The notes under the pieces are model-generated. The model saw nothing but the letters and a program-made list of their open reading frames with translations. It searched no databases and was not told where the DNA came from. Made by a program: the position numbers and the translations under genes. From Phaeovulum vinaykumarii (GTDB lineage: Bacteria > Pseudomonadota > Alphaproteobacteria > Rhodobacterales > Rhodobacteraceae), in contig NZ_FTOM01000001.1 of NCBI RefSeq assembly GCF_900156695.1, positions 744,001 through 808,000 of the forward strand: DNA of 64,000 nt, in the 5' to 3' direction. This document shows, piece by piece, positions 7,518-16,294 of this stretch (positions are counted from its first letter, which is position 1; the number at the start of each line of letters is the position of its first letter).

Positions 7518-10500
7518 TCAATAGTCGCGTTCGTAATAGATGCCGACGCCGGTGCCGCCGTCCTGGCCCATCGCCCCGCGCACCGTCAGATTGGGCGAGA
7601 CATCGAGGTTGATCGTCACCTCGCTCTGGCCCTGGCTGTCCACGGTCACATCGGTATAGAGGTTCTCGCCCAGATACTTGCCAAAGCGCAGCTCGGTTTC
7701 GCCATCGGCGCCGCTGGTCACGTCGAAATCGTCCAGCCCCAGATTGGCGCGCAGCCGGCCCACCATCCCCTCGCCGCCCTTGCCGGCCAGGCTGGCGACC
7801 GCGCTGGCCATCTGCGCGGCCTGGAAGGGCGAGAGCGTCGCCGCCGCCCGGCCGAACAGGATGCGCGCCAGGATCTCGTCCTCGGGGAGTTCGGGGCTTG
7901 AGGTGAAGCTCAGCTCGGGCGCATCGGCAGGCCCCTCGAGGCCGATGGTCACGCTCACCTCGTCCTCGGTGGTGGTGGCGGCAAAGCGCAGCCAGGGCAC
8001 CAGCGCGCCTTGCAGCCGGATCAGCCCTTCGGTCAGGTCGAACCGCTTGGCCAGGATGTCGAGCCGGCCGCGGATCAGCCGAAACTCGCCCGCCGGGGCC
8101 ACCGCGGCCGAGGTGCCGCCCAGACGCAGCGCGCCGCCCAGTTCGGCATCGACGCCGCGGCCACGCACGAAGATGCGCCGCGGGGCGGACAACCCGATAT
8201 CGAGCGGATAGGCCCGCCCCGGCGCCGCGGCCTCGGCCTGCGCCAGAAGGCCCGCGCGGGCGCGGGTGGCGCGCACGGCGGCCGGCTCGGCGCGGTGGAT
8301 CAGATCGGGGATGGGCGCGGCCGTGGCCAGCCCCGCGGGAATGCGCAATTCGGTCTGGCCCAGCTCCAGATTGCCCGCGATCCGCGCGCCCCCCGTCAGC
8401 GGCCCGTCGATCGAAAGATCCCCGCTGACCGAGGTGTCGAACAATTCCGGGTCGCGCAGATGCGCCTGCGCAAGCGTCGCGCGCAGCGCCGCGTCAAAAC
8501 CGCCCGACAGGCCGATCCGGCCGCGCAGGTCCATCCGCCCGCCCTCGCGCAGGCGCGCACCGGCGCTCACCTGGGCCGCCCCGCCCGCCAGATCGGCGCG
8601 CGCCTGCATGTCCTCGAGCACAAGGCCCAGCGCCGGGTCGGCCAGCCGCAGACCCGCGCCCGTCACCCGCCCCGACAGCGCCGAAAGCCCCGGCGCCCCG
8701 TTCAACCGCAGATCGAAATCAAGCGGCCCGGACAGCGCGCGGTCGCCCAGGAAGGGCGCGGCCAGATCGGCGCCGGTGCGCCCCGCAAGGTTCAGATCGG
8801 CGCGGGCCAGATCGGCCGCCACCTGGCCTTCGATGCGGGCATCCGTGGCGCCGGGGCCGCGCAGATCGGCGGCCACGCGCCAGCCGCCCTGCGCGCCCGC
8901 GATCTGGGTGACATCGGCCGACAGCGCGATGCTCTGGCCCAGGATCTGGTCCAGCGTGCCCAGCCCCAGCCCCAGGGCGCGGCTGGTCCCCGACAGCGCC
9001 AGCGCGCGCCCGCCCGCAGGCCCGGTCAGCGCGGCCTGCGCCGTCAGGCTGCCGCGGGCCAGGGGCGCAAGGCTCGGCGCCGCGATCTGCGCATTCAGAT
9101 CGGCCGCCTCCGAGGAGAGCCGCCCCCCGGCCTCGGCCCGGATCTGACCGGCGGTGAACCGCGCCCGGCGCAGCTCGAGGCCGTCGGCATCGCGGCGCGC
9201 CGACACCACCAGATCGGAGGTTCCGCCCCAGAGCCCGTCCGCCGCACCGAAGCCCGCCGAAAGCCCGGTGGCCTGCGCACTCAATTCGCCGTCGAAGGCG
9301 CCCGACAGAAGCTCGGCCCGGCCCTCGAGACGCGCCTCGGCCGCGCCCGAGAGCGCCCGCCCCGCCAGCGCGGAATAGCGCGCCAGATCCGGCAGATCGA
9401 GGTCCAGCGCCCCTTCCAGATCGGCCTTGGCGCCGGTGATATCGAGCCGCAGGTTCCCGCCCGCGCGCGCGCCCGCAGCCGCAAGCTCCAGCCGCGACAG
9501 GCGCAGCGCCTCGGCCGCGCTCCAGGTGAAGATCGTGCGCGCCTGCGCCTGCGGGCCCAGCGCGCGCGCCAGGCGGGCATCACGCGGCGCCAGCCCCGAG
9601 GCGGTCATCTCCACCGTGCCGCCAAGGACCAGCGGCCGATCGCGCCGCTCCTGCACCCGGCCCGAGCCGCGCAGATCCAGCGCCGCCATCCGCCCCGCGG
9701 GCAGCACGACATCGCGCAGCTGGCCCTGAAGCCGCCAGGCCTCGCCCCGGCTGCGGTCGAACCCCAGATCCAGCTGGCCGCCCTCAGCCGTGCCCCCGCC
9801 CGGCAGCGGCACGGCCATGTCCTCGGCCCCCAGCCGCACGGCCAGGCTCAGGTGGTCGGGCCGCCCCGAGGCCAGCAGCGCGCCCGTCCCCGTGGCCTGC
9901 ACCCCGCCCGCGGCGATCTCGAAGGCGGGCAGCCGTAGCCGCCCGTTGGCCGCGCGCATCAGCTGCGCCGTCACCCGCACATCGGGGCCCAGGAAAGCGG
10001 CCTGATCGGCGGGCAGGAACGGCCCCGGATCGCCCGAAAGCGCCAGATCCAGGATCTGCGCGCCGTCCTTGTCGGCGCGGGTCTCGACATGGCCCGACAG
10101 TTGCGGGCGGTTGTCCACCGACAGCCGCATGTCGGCCGAAAAGCCGCGCAAGGGCCCGTTCCCGGCCAGCGCCAGTTGCAGCGCCGGCGCCTCGGGCAGG
10201 CCCAGAAGCCCCGCCGCGATCCCGCCCGCGCCCTCCTGCGCCAGAAGGTCGATCGCCGCCTCGGAGGTTGTTCCATCATAGCGCGCATTGAGCGAGAAGC
10301 GCCCCTCGGGGCCTTCGTCGAGCCGCTTTGCGCTGAGCTGCGCGCTGGCGCCGCCATCGGCCAGCGTCAGCGCGCCGCTGGCCGACAGCTCGGCCGCCTG
10401 ACCCAGCACCGGCGCGCCCAGGACGATGCGTTCGGCCTCGATCCGGCCGATCTGCACGCCCACCGGCAGTTCGGGCAGCGCAAAGGGCGTGGCCTCGGCG

Positions 10501-10907
10501 GCGGGGGCTTGATCGGGGGCGGGCGTGGGCAGGCGCGGCAGCTCGATGCGCGCGGCCTTCAGCGTGTCCACCTCGATCCGGCCGGACAGGAGCGCGCCGC
10601 GGTTCCACGCGATCACCCCGTCCGAGATGGTCAGCCAGACGCCCGCGTCATCGGCGATGGTCAGGCTGTCGAAGCGCGCCTCGGACGACAGCGCGCCGCG
10701 AAACCCCTCAAGCCGCAGGGTCCGCCCCGTCCCCGAGAGGTTGTCCTCGATCAGCCCGGTCAGGAAGTCGCGGTCGGCGCGCGTGGTCTCGGGGTCGGCG
10801 GCGGGCAAGACGCTGGGCGGCAGGGCGGGCGGGGCCTCGATGTCCTGCGCCGCAACCGGGCCGGCCAGCGCCGCCGTCAGAGCCAGAAGGGGGACGATCC
10901 GTGCCAT
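7518..10907 (-). CDS. tamB: Translocation and assembly module inner-membrane subunit TamB
   Basis: Large AsmA-like bridge protein of 1129 residues that spans the periplasm and works with TamA in outer-membrane protein insertion or phospholipid transport. An N-terminal signal/anchor (MARIVPLLALTAALAGPVAAQ) is followed by a long repetitive beta-rich region in which short units containing GR, LDLRG and similar recur. The C-terminal DUF490 domain (about residues 800-1129) includes FGRAAATLSPFQAAQMASAV and ends VGIYYERDY, as in the family. The start ATG shares one base with the tamA stop (TGATG), so the two are translationally coupled. It is slightly shorter than E. coli TamB, which is normal for alphaproteobacteria. 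Confidence 0.9.
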   Translation of the reverse strand: MARIVPLLALTAALAGPVAAQDIEAPPALPPSVLPAADPETTRADRDFLTGLIEDNLSGTGRTLRLEGFRGALSSEARFDSLTIADDAGVWLTISDGVIAWNRGALLSGRIEVDTLKAARIELPRLPTPAPDQAPAAEATPFALPELPVGVQIGRIEAERIVLGAPVLGQAAELSASGALTLADGGASAQLSAKRLDEGPEGRFSLNARYDGTTSEAAIDLLAQEGAGGIAAGLLGLPEAPALQLALAGNGPLRGFSADMRLSVDNRPQLSGHVETRADKDGAQILDLALSGDPGPFLPADQAAFLGPDVRVTAQLMRAANGRLRLPAFEIAAGGVQATGTGALLASGRPDHLSLAVRLGAEDMAVPLPGGGTAEGGQLDLGFDRSRGEAWRLQGQLRDVVLPAGRMAALDLRGSGRVQERRDRPLVLGGTVEMTASGLAPRDARLARALGPQAQARTIFTWSAAEALRLSRLELAAAGARAGGNLRLDITGAKADLEGALDLDLPDLARYSALAGRALSGAAEARLEGRAELLSGAFDGELSAQATGLSAGFGAADGLWGGTSDLVVSARRDADGLELRRARFTAGQIRAEAGGRLSSEAADLNAQIAAPSLAPLARGSLTAQAALTGPAGGRALALSGTSRALGLGLGTLDQILGQSIALSADVTQIAGAQGGWRVAADLRGPGATDARIEGQVAADLARADLNLAGRTGADLAAPFLGDRALSGPLDFDLRLNGAPGLSALSGRVTGAGLRLADPALGLVLEDMQARADLAGGAAQVSAGARLREGGRMDLRGRIGLSGGFDAALRATLAQAHLRDPELFDTSVSGDLSIDGPLTGGARIAGNLELGQTELRIPAGLATAAPIPDLIHRAEPAAVRATRARAGLLAQAEAAAPGRAYPLDIGLSAPRRIFVRGRGVDAELGGALRLGGTSAAVAPAGEFRLIRGRLDILAKRFDLTEGLIRLQGALVPWLRFAATTTEDEVSVTIGLEGPADAPELSFTSSPELPEDEILARILFGRAAATLSPFQAAQMASAVASLAGKGGEGMVGRLRANLGLDDFDVTSGADGETELRFGKYLGENLYTDVTVDSQGQSEVTINLDVSPNLTVRGAMGQDGGTGVGIYYERDY

Positions 10908-12703
10908 CAGAATGCCTGCCCGATCCCGATATAGACCTGTGCGCCGGTGCCGGTGCCCCCCGAGACGGGGCCGGCCACGTCCAGCCGGATCGGCCCGATC
11001 CCGGTGTCGTAGCGCAGCCCGAGCCCCGCACCCGAATGCCAGCTGGCGCCATCACCGGGCAGGGAATTGGTCCCCACGCCCGCCGCGTCATAAAAGGCCA
11101 CGACGCCGATCTTGTCGGTAACGCGGGTGCGCGCCTCGAGCGACACCCCCACGAAGCCGCGCCCGCCCAGATCCAGCGTGGTGCCGCCCTGCGTGACCGA
11201 AACGCCCAGCGACTGATAGGGCTGGCCGCGCACGGTGCCGCCCCCGCCCGAATAGAACAGATAGTCGCGCGGGGTTTCCAGCAGCCCCGATCCGGTGACC
11301 GAGCCCAGCTGCACCCGCCCTGCCATCGTCACCCGGCCAAGGGTGCGATAGCCGCGCAGATCGGCCTTGATCTGCGCCCCGGTGCCAGTGGTCCCGAACC
11401 CCAGAAAGGGCCGTGCCGCGGCGGTGGCATAGATGCCGTTGCGCGGGTCGATGGGCGTGTCGCGGTTTTCCCAGGTGATCGCCATCGGCAGTTCCAGCCG
11501 CCGGTAATGCGTGGTGCCCAGCGCATCCTCGACCCGGCTGACGGCATAGCCCAGGCCCGCCTCGGCGGTCAGCTTTTCGCTGAACCAATGGCTGAAGCCC
11601 AGTTCGATCGCGCCGGTGGTCTCGGTATAGTCTTCCTCGTCCAGCCGCTCGAGCCGCGTCTCCAGATAGGCGCTGGTGTCGGGCCCCGGCGTCGCCGGCC
11701 GCTCGAGCCGCAGCCCCAGCGTGTAATCCGTCCCCCCGGTCTGCGCGCCGATCCCCTCGATCTCGGCCTCGACGCGCAGCCGCTCGGCCCCGCGCCAGAG
11801 ATTGCGGTGCAGCCAGTAGCCCGACAGCGACACCCCGTCGAGGCTGGACACTTCCGCCCCGAAGCCCAGCCGCCGCGGCTTCTGGTCGACCACGCCCAGC
11901 GTCACGTCAAGGCTGTCGTCGGGGCCCAGCCGTTCGGCCTCGGTCAGCGCGACGGACGCAAAGACCCCGGTGCGCAGGAGACGCGCGCGCACCCGGTCAA
12001 GCTCGGCCGGGGCGAAGACCTCGCCTTGCGGGAACCCGGCGATCTTGGCCAGACGCGCGGGGCGGGTGCGGCCGGTTTCGGCCAGGCGCAACTGACCGAA
12101 GCGGACGCGCGGGCCGGGCTGGAAGGCCAGGCTGGCCGCCAGCGTGGCGCTGCGATGATCGGCGATCAGACGCTGATCCGACAGGCGCGCCTTGGCGTGG
12201 CCCGCCGCGCGCCAGGCGGTCACACCGTCGCGCGCGGCGCTGGCAATCACGCCAGAACGGGCAACGGCGCCGGGGCGATAGCCCTCGGGCAGATCGGCGC
12301 CGGGGGGCAGCGGCGCGGCCTTGGCCTGCGCAAAGCTGAAACGCGGCCCCGGCGTCACGCTCACCTCGACCCGGCCGATCCGCGCGGGCGCATCCAGCGG
12401 GCCGATCGTCGCCGCCTCGCGCCCGTCAAGGCGCAGATGGATCTGGCCGCCGTAATGGCCCGCATCATAGAGCGCGGCCAGAAGGCGGGCGTAATCGCCG
12501 CGCGCCGCGGCCAGAACCTCGGCCGGATCGACGCCTGCATCGGTGTCGAGCCCCGCCACCAGCGCGGCCCCGCGCAAGGCGTCCGCAAGATCGTCGTCCC
12601 CGCCGGTGACCCGGAAATCGACAGAATATGCCCCGGCGCCGGCCGCGCCCAGAAGGCCCGCCGCCCCGAAGATGACCCCACGCAAGAAGACCCCGAACCG
12701 CAT
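10907..12703 (-). CDS. tamA: Outer-membrane assembly factor TamA (Omp85 family)
   Basis: Outer-membrane barrel of 598 residues, the partner of TamB. The N-terminus MRFGVFLRGVIFGAAGLLGAA is a signal peptide, POTRA-like repeats span about residues 30-270, and an Omp85 16-strand barrel fills the rest. Barrel signs are HRNLWRGAERLRVEAEIEG, ENRDTPIDPRNGIY and a terminal Phe (IGIGQAF), the usual outer-membrane sorting residue. The ATG at 12703 opens the signal peptide; a longer frame to 13003 would run into the idi gene in another frame and is rejected. The gene lies directly upstream of tamB in a two-gene operon. Confidence 0.9.
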   Translation of the reverse strand: MRFGVFLRGVIFGAAGLLGAAGAGAYSVDFRVTGGDDDLADALRGAALVAGLDTDAGVDPAEVLAAARGDYARLLAALYDAGHYGGQIHLRLDGREAATIGPLDAPARIGRVEVSVTPGPRFSFAQAKAAPLPPGADLPEGYRPGAVARSGVIASAARDGVTAWRAAGHAKARLSDQRLIADHRSATLAASLAFQPGPRVRFGQLRLAETGRTRPARLAKIAGFPQGEVFAPAELDRVRARLLRTGVFASVALTEAERLGPDDSLDVTLGVVDQKPRRLGFGAEVSSLDGVSLSGYWLHRNLWRGAERLRVEAEIEGIGAQTGGTDYTLGLRLERPATPGPDTSAYLETRLERLDEEDYTETTGAIELGFSHWFSEKLTAEAGLGYAVSRVEDALGTTHYRRLELPMAITWENRDTPIDPRNGIYATAAARPFLGFGTTGTGAQIKADLRGYRTLGRVTMAGRVQLGSVTGSGLLETPRDYLFYSGGGGTVRGQPYQSLGVSVTQGGTTLDLGGRGFVGVSLEARTRVTDKIGVVAFYDAAGVGTNSLPGDGASWHSGAGLGLRYDTGIGPIRLDVAGPVSGGTGTGAQVYIGIGQAF

Positions 12704-12824
12704 GCGCCCAACGTCGCAGGAAACGCGCCCGGATACCAGAGGCGCCCGCGCGTCAACCGCGCCGGAACGGCCCGTCCGCGCGATCGTGATCGCCGATCGC
12801 GCAGGCGCGCGGTCCCCGCCACCG

Positions 12825-13355
12825 TCAGCTGCGCAGCAGCGCCGAGAAGATGCGGTCCATGTGCTCTTCGAGATAGATCTGCAACCAGATCGTGTAGCGG
12901 TCCGGGTGCCGGGTGATATCGGCCGCCAGATCATAGAGCCCCACCCATTTCGTCTCGACGATCTCGACCGGATCGGGCGCGAGCGCCATCCCCACCCGCC
13001 CATAGGCCAGGTAGATGTCCACCACCTCGTGCTCGGTCAGACCGTCGCCCACCTCGGCGCGGTATTCGATGCGGTCGGCAAAGGCGGGATAAAGCCCGCG
13101 GATGCCCAATTCCTCGCGCAGGCGGCGAATGGCGCAATCCTCGGGGGCCTCGTTCCAATGGGGATGGGTGCTGACGGAATTCGACCACAGACCGGCGGAA
13201 TGGAACTTCCCCGGCGCCCGACGCTGGATCAGCGTCTTCTCCCCGTCCATGACGAAAACCGACACGGCGCGATGGCGCAGGCCTTCGGTATGGACTTCCA
13301 GTTTTTCTACAGGGGCCAGCCTTCCGCCGACCCACGCCGGAACCAGATCCGTCAT
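12825..13355 (-). CDS. idi: Isopentenyl-diphosphate delta-isomerase type I, catalytic Cys replaced by Ser
   Basis: Nudix-fold enzyme that interconverts isopentenyl and dimethylallyl diphosphate, feeding carotenoid, quinone and bacteriochlorophyll side-chain synthesis. At 176 residues it has the size of the Rhodobacter enzyme. Recognisable are VSVFVMDGEKTLIQRRA, the metal-binding HPHW, the Nudix helix CAIRRLREELGI and the downstream EHEVVDIY acid pair. The position that holds the catalytic Cys67 in E. coli (NSVCGHP) reads NSVSTHP here, with Ser62 encoded by AGC at 13170-13172. Start ATG 13355 follows a 10-bp inverted-repeat arm. The gene is downstream of secB on the same strand with its own leader. 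Whether the Ser form is active is open. Confidence 0.85.
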   Translation of the reverse strand: MTDLVPAWVGGRLAPVEKLEVHTEGLRHRAVSVFVMDGEKTLIQRRAPGKFHSAGLWSNSVSTHPHWNEAPEDCAIRRLREELGIRGLYPAFADRIEYRAEVGDGLTEHEVVDIYLAYGRVGMALAPDPVEIVETKWVGLYDLAADITRHPDRYTIWLQIYLEEHMDRIFSALLRS

Positions 13356-13358
13356 AAT

Positions 13359-13426
13359 GCTGCCCAAGCCGGATGATGCCCCAACCCCATTGGGCGCCGG
13401 GGAAATCTTCGCGTCACTTGGGCAGC
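13359..13426 (-). repeat. Inverted repeat in the idi leader, ending 3 bp before the start codon
   Basis: Perfect 10-bp arms at 13359-13368 and 13417-13426 (GCTGCCCAAG / CTTGGGCAGC), 48 bp apart. In the minus-strand mRNA the 3' arm covers the ribosome-binding position of idi. No canonical Shine-Dalgarno is otherwise visible there. The structure could restrict translation or be an operator; both are inference. Confidence 0.45.
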
Positions 13427-13487
13427 TTGCCGCTGGGGCGGCTTGCCGCAGGAGTTGCGTCATTCACTCGGAAACCGGAAATACGCG

Positions 13488-13979
13488 TCAGGACAGGGGC
13501 TTGTCCGCCGGCGGCGTGTTCTCGGCCCGGCGCGCCAACTCGGCGCGGTACAGCGCGACAAAGTCCACCATGTCCAGGTTGAAGGGCGGGAAGCCGCCGT
13601 CGCGGGTCACGTCCGACACGATCCGGCGCACGAAGGGGAACAGGATGCGCGGGCATTCGATCATGAGGAACATGTGCAATTGCTCCTCGGGGATGCCCTC
13701 GACGTGGAAGATGCCGGCATAATCCACCTCGAGCAGATAGAGCGGCGCATCATCGGTCTTGTTCTTGGCGGTCACCTTGAACCGGGTGATGACCTCATAT
13801 TGATGCTCGGCCGGGCGCTTGCGCGCATCCAGGCTGACCTGCACCTGCATCTCGGGCTGGACCTCGGCCGAGCTGAGCCCCTTCTGCGCGACCACGTTCT
13901 CGAAGGACATGTCGCGGACGTATTGCGCCAGGACGCTCATCTTGAGCTGCGGCGCCTGCGGCGCGGGTTGCTCGGACAT
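13488..13979 (-). CDS. secB: Protein-export chaperone SecB
   Basis: Cytosolic tetrameric chaperone, 163 residues, that keeps preproteins unfolded and delivers them to SecA. Diagnostic segments are YVRDMSFENVVAQKGL near the N-terminus, VTAKNKTDDAPLYLLEVDYAGIF in the middle, and CPRILFPFVRRIVSDVTRDGGFPP, the conserved surface that contacts SecA and substrate. The C-terminal tail ends PPADKPLS, without zinc ligands, as usual for SecB. The start at 13979 is the only sensible ATG. It lies in tandem with fxsA upstream and idi downstream; secB next to fxsA and a Tim44-like gene is a familiar Rhodobacterales arrangement. Confidence 0.96.
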   Translation of the reverse strand: MSEQPAPQAPQLKMSVLAQYVRDMSFENVVAQKGLSSAEVQPEMQVQVSLDARKRPAEHQYEVITRFKVTAKNKTDDAPLYLLEVDYAGIFHVEGIPEEQLHMFLMIECPRILFPFVRRIVSDVTRDGGFPPFNLDMVDFVALYRAELARRAENTPPADKPLS

Positions 13980-14037
13980 TAGGTCTTCTCCTCGGAATTC
14001 TGTTCGCCGAAAGTCTTAGCAGCCCGTTTCCGGCCTC

Positions 14038-14580
14038 TCAATGGCGTGTCCACCCCGAAGACCCGTCCGAGGGGCGTTTTGCATCCCCGTCGGGGTCGAT
14101 CTCGGTGAAATCGCCCTCGATCACGTCGCCTTGCGCGCGATTGCGCGGGGTGTCGGGCCCCGCTCCGGGCGCCCCCGGCCCCATACCCGGCCCCGGCCGC
14201 GCCGAGCCATAGGTGGCAAAGACGATCCCCCCCGACTCGATGCGCCGGGCGATCGACTTCATCAGCGCCGCGCGCACGCCGGGGATCAGCAGCAGAAGGC
14301 CCACCGTGTCGGTGAAGAACCCCGGCGTCAGCAGCAGCGCGCCGGCAAACAGGATCATCGCCCCATGCGCCAGCGGTGCCGTCGGGTCGCGCAGCTCGGC
14401 CATGGAACGGTTCAGATCCGCCAGCGCCTGCGCGCCCTGGCTGCGCATCAACACGGTGCCGGCCAATGCGGTCAGGATGACGATGCCGATCGTGGGCCAC
14501 AGGCCGATCAGGCCGCCCACCTGGATGAAAAGCGCGATCTCGATGACCGGAACCGCGACGAAGGCAGCAAAAAGCCACAT
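14038..14580 (-). CDS. fxsA: FxsA-family membrane protein
   Basis: Small cytoplasmic-membrane protein of 180 residues. The family signature is clear: an N-terminal pair of hydrophobic helices (MWLFAAFVAVPVIEIALFIQVG), then GTVLMRSQGAQALADL and a further helix region with LLLTPGFFTDTVGLLLLIPG. The cytoplasmic C-terminus is Gly/Pro-rich and acidic. FxsA of E. coli suppresses F exclusion of phage T7; its normal role is unknown. The ATG at 14580 starts exactly at the first membrane segment. It is transcribed away from the Tim44-like gene and precedes secB by 58 bp. Confidence 0.88.
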   Translation of the reverse strand: MWLFAAFVAVPVIEIALFIQVGGLIGLWPTIGIVILTALAGTVLMRSQGAQALADLNRSMAELRDPTAPLAHGAMILFAGALLLTPGFFTDTVGLLLLIPGVRAALMKSIARRIESGGIVFATYGSARPGPGMGPGAPGAGPDTPRNRAQGDVIEGDFTEIDPDGDAKRPSDGSSGWTRH

Positions 14581-14638
14581 GCGGCGTCTCCCTCCCCTGC
14601 GCAAGCGCCCTTTGTCGGGCGGTGGACTTGATCCTGCC

Positions 14639-14667
14639 CTTATCCTACATAAGTCGGGTCGAGCCAA
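14639..14667 (-). promoter_or_regulatory. Candidate sigma-70 promoter for fxsA
   Basis: On the minus strand TTGGCT (14667-14662) and GATAAG (14644-14639) are separated by exactly 17 bp, in the less GC-rich part of the fxsA / Tim44 divergent gap. The predicted start would lie about 50 bp before the fxsA ATG. This is a by-eye match of four of six bases at each box. Confidence 0.3.
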
Positions 14668-14726
14668 GCCGCCCCGCCCCGCGCGCGTCGGGTTGCCGCG
14701 CATCGCAACGCACAGGACCATGCCCC

Positions 14727-15389
14727 ATGTCGAACGCTCTCATTCAGCTCATCGTGCTGGCCGCCGTGGCGATCTTCCTGATCCTGCGGCTGAAAAGCGT
14801 GCTGGGCACGCGCGACGGCTTCGAACGCCCGGCCAAGCCGATGCCGATGCCCACCGACCGCGCCCCGGCCCGCGACTTCGAGGTGATCGAGGGCGGCCCC
14901 GATCCCGACATCATCGACCATGTGGACGAGAACAGCCCCGCCGCCGAGGCGCTGGCCGCGATGAAACGCACCGAGCCCGGCTTTTCGGTGGGCGACTTCC
15001 TCAAGGGGGCGCGCGGCGCTTATGAAATGATCCTGATGGCCTTCGAGAAGGGCGAGCTGGACGGCGTGCGCCGGTTCCTGGGCCCCGAGGTTCTGGAGGC
15101 CTTCGAACAGGTGGTCAACGCCCGCGCCGAGCAGGGGCTCAAGGTCGACTCCGAATTCCTGGGCCTGCGCGAGCTGACCCTCGAGGATGCAAGCTTCACC
15201 CCCGCCGACGGCCTGGCCGAGATCACCGTGCGCTTCCAGGGCGAGCTGGTGTCGGTGGTGCGCGACGCCGAAGGCAACGTGGTCGAGGGCGACCCCAAGG
15301 CGGTGCGCAAGCAGCGCGACATCTGGACCTTTGCCCGCCGCATGGGCGCTTCGGACCCGAACTGGCAACTGGTCGCCACCGGCGGCTGA
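14727..15389 (+). CDS. Tim44-domain protein (TimA-type)
   Basis: Protein of 220 residues with one N-terminal membrane anchor (residues 5-20, LIQLIVLAAVAIFLILRL) followed by a linker and a C-terminal Tim44-like domain (about 85-215). Domain features include FLKGARGAYEMILMAFEKGE, LTLEDASFTPADGLAEITVRF and the ending DIWTFARRMGASDPNWQLVATG, which is nearly diagnostic. In alphaproteobacteria such proteins are membrane-bound relatives of mitochondrial Tim44; an adaptor role at the inner membrane is suggested but not settled. The ATG at 14727 starts directly at the anchor. It stands divergent to fxsA and upstream of the Smr-domain gene. Confidence 0.87.
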   Translation: MSNALIQLIVLAAVAIFLILRLKSVLGTRDGFERPAKPMPMPTDRAPARDFEVIEGGPDPDIIDHVDENSPAAEALAAMKRTEPGFSVGDFLKGARGAYEMILMAFEKGELDGVRRFLGPEVLEAFEQVVNARAEQGLKVDSEFLGLRELTLEDASFTPADGLAEITVRFQGELVSVVRDAEGNVVEGDPKAVRKQRDIWTFARRMGASDPNWQLVATGG

Positions 15390-15574
15390 CCTTGGGGGAT
15401 GGACGCCGCCCTTCCCCTTGCGTCGGCACGGGTCCGGCCGATCGCCCCAGCCGCGTGGCCGGGACGGGCGATCGCGCCGCCTGACGTCGGGCGGCACGCG
15501 GCCTTGCGCGGCACCCACGCCGGGGATCGCGTCGGGGATCGCACCAGGGGTCGCACCGGCCCGCAGGTGCCGTG

Positions 15575-16252
15575 ATGAGCGGGCAAGGGCGCAAGAAGCG
15601 CAAGCTGTCTTCGGCGGAACGCGATCTCTGGGCGCGGGTTGCGGCTTCGGCCACGGCGCTGCCGGCAGATGCGCGCAACGCCGGCGATCTGCGCCCGTCC
15701 GAGGATCTGCCCGATCCGCCCCTTCCCGCATCCCCGCCCGCCGGAGCCGCCCGTCCGCCCGCCGCGCGCGTGCCGGAAAAGGATCCGCCCCGCCTGGCCG
15801 CCTTTTCCCAGCGCATCCCCGCCCCCGAGCCGCGCCCCGAACCACGGTTGCGCGTCGATCTGGCCGGTGCACCGGCCGAATGGCTGGCCGAGGCGCCCGT
15901 GCGCATGGACCGCAAGACGCATCAGAAGATGGCGCGCGGGCGGTTGGCGCCCGAGGCCCGGATCGACCTGCACGGCATGAGCGTGGCGCAGGCCCATCCG
16001 GCGCTGATCCGCTTTGTCTCGGGGGCGCATGCGCGCGGGCAGCGGCTGGTTCTGGTCATCACCGGCAAGGGCCGGCGCGACGGCGACCCCGGCCCCTTGC
16101 CCACGCGGCCGGGCGTGCTGCGCGAACAGGTGCCGCATTGGCTGCATCTGCCGCCGCTTTCGGGGTTGGTGCTCCAGGTCAGCTCGGCCCATGCCCGCCA
16201 CGGCGGCAGCGGCGCCTATTACGTCTATCTGCGCCGCCCCGGAACGCGCTGA
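15575..16252 (+). CDS. Smr/MutS2 C-terminal domain protein
   Basis: Protein of 225 residues. The N-terminal half is a low-complexity Pro/Ala linker after a basic start (KKRKLSSAERDLW), and the C-terminal half (about 130-222) is an Smr domain. Its hallmarks are IDLHGMSVAQAHPALIRF, VLVITGKGRR and SAHARHGGSGAYYVYLRR. Smr domains bind nucleic acid and some are endonucleases; the substrate here is unknown. A GTG directly precedes the ATG, and either could start. In related genomes I recall a murein transglycosylase gene (mltA) between the Tim44-like and Smr genes; here only a 185-bp non-coding gap is present. Confidence 0.86.
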   Translation: MSGQGRKKRKLSSAERDLWARVAASATALPADARNAGDLRPSEDLPDPPLPASPPAGAARPPAARVPEKDPPRLAAFSQRIPAPEPRPEPRLRVDLAGAPAEWLAEAPVRMDRKTHQKMARGRLAPEARIDLHGMSVAQAHPALIRFVSGAHARGQRLVLVITGKGRRDGDPGPLPTRPGVLREQVPHWLHLPPLSGLVLQVSSAHARHGGSGAYYVYLRRPGTR

Positions 16253-16294
16253 ACCGGCACGCGCTGAAGACAGGCACGCACGGAACGGGGCCGA

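Noticed and set aside
8010-9938. 642-codon open frame on the plus strand opposite tamB
   Set aside because: Its translation is Arg/Gln/Pro-rich with no domain features; at 70% G+C long antisense frames opposite real genes are expected, and tamB itself is a clear family match.
12704-13003. N-terminal extension of tamA
   Set aside because: The extension runs into the idi gene in a different frame and is Arg/Ser-rich; the signal peptide begins at 12703.
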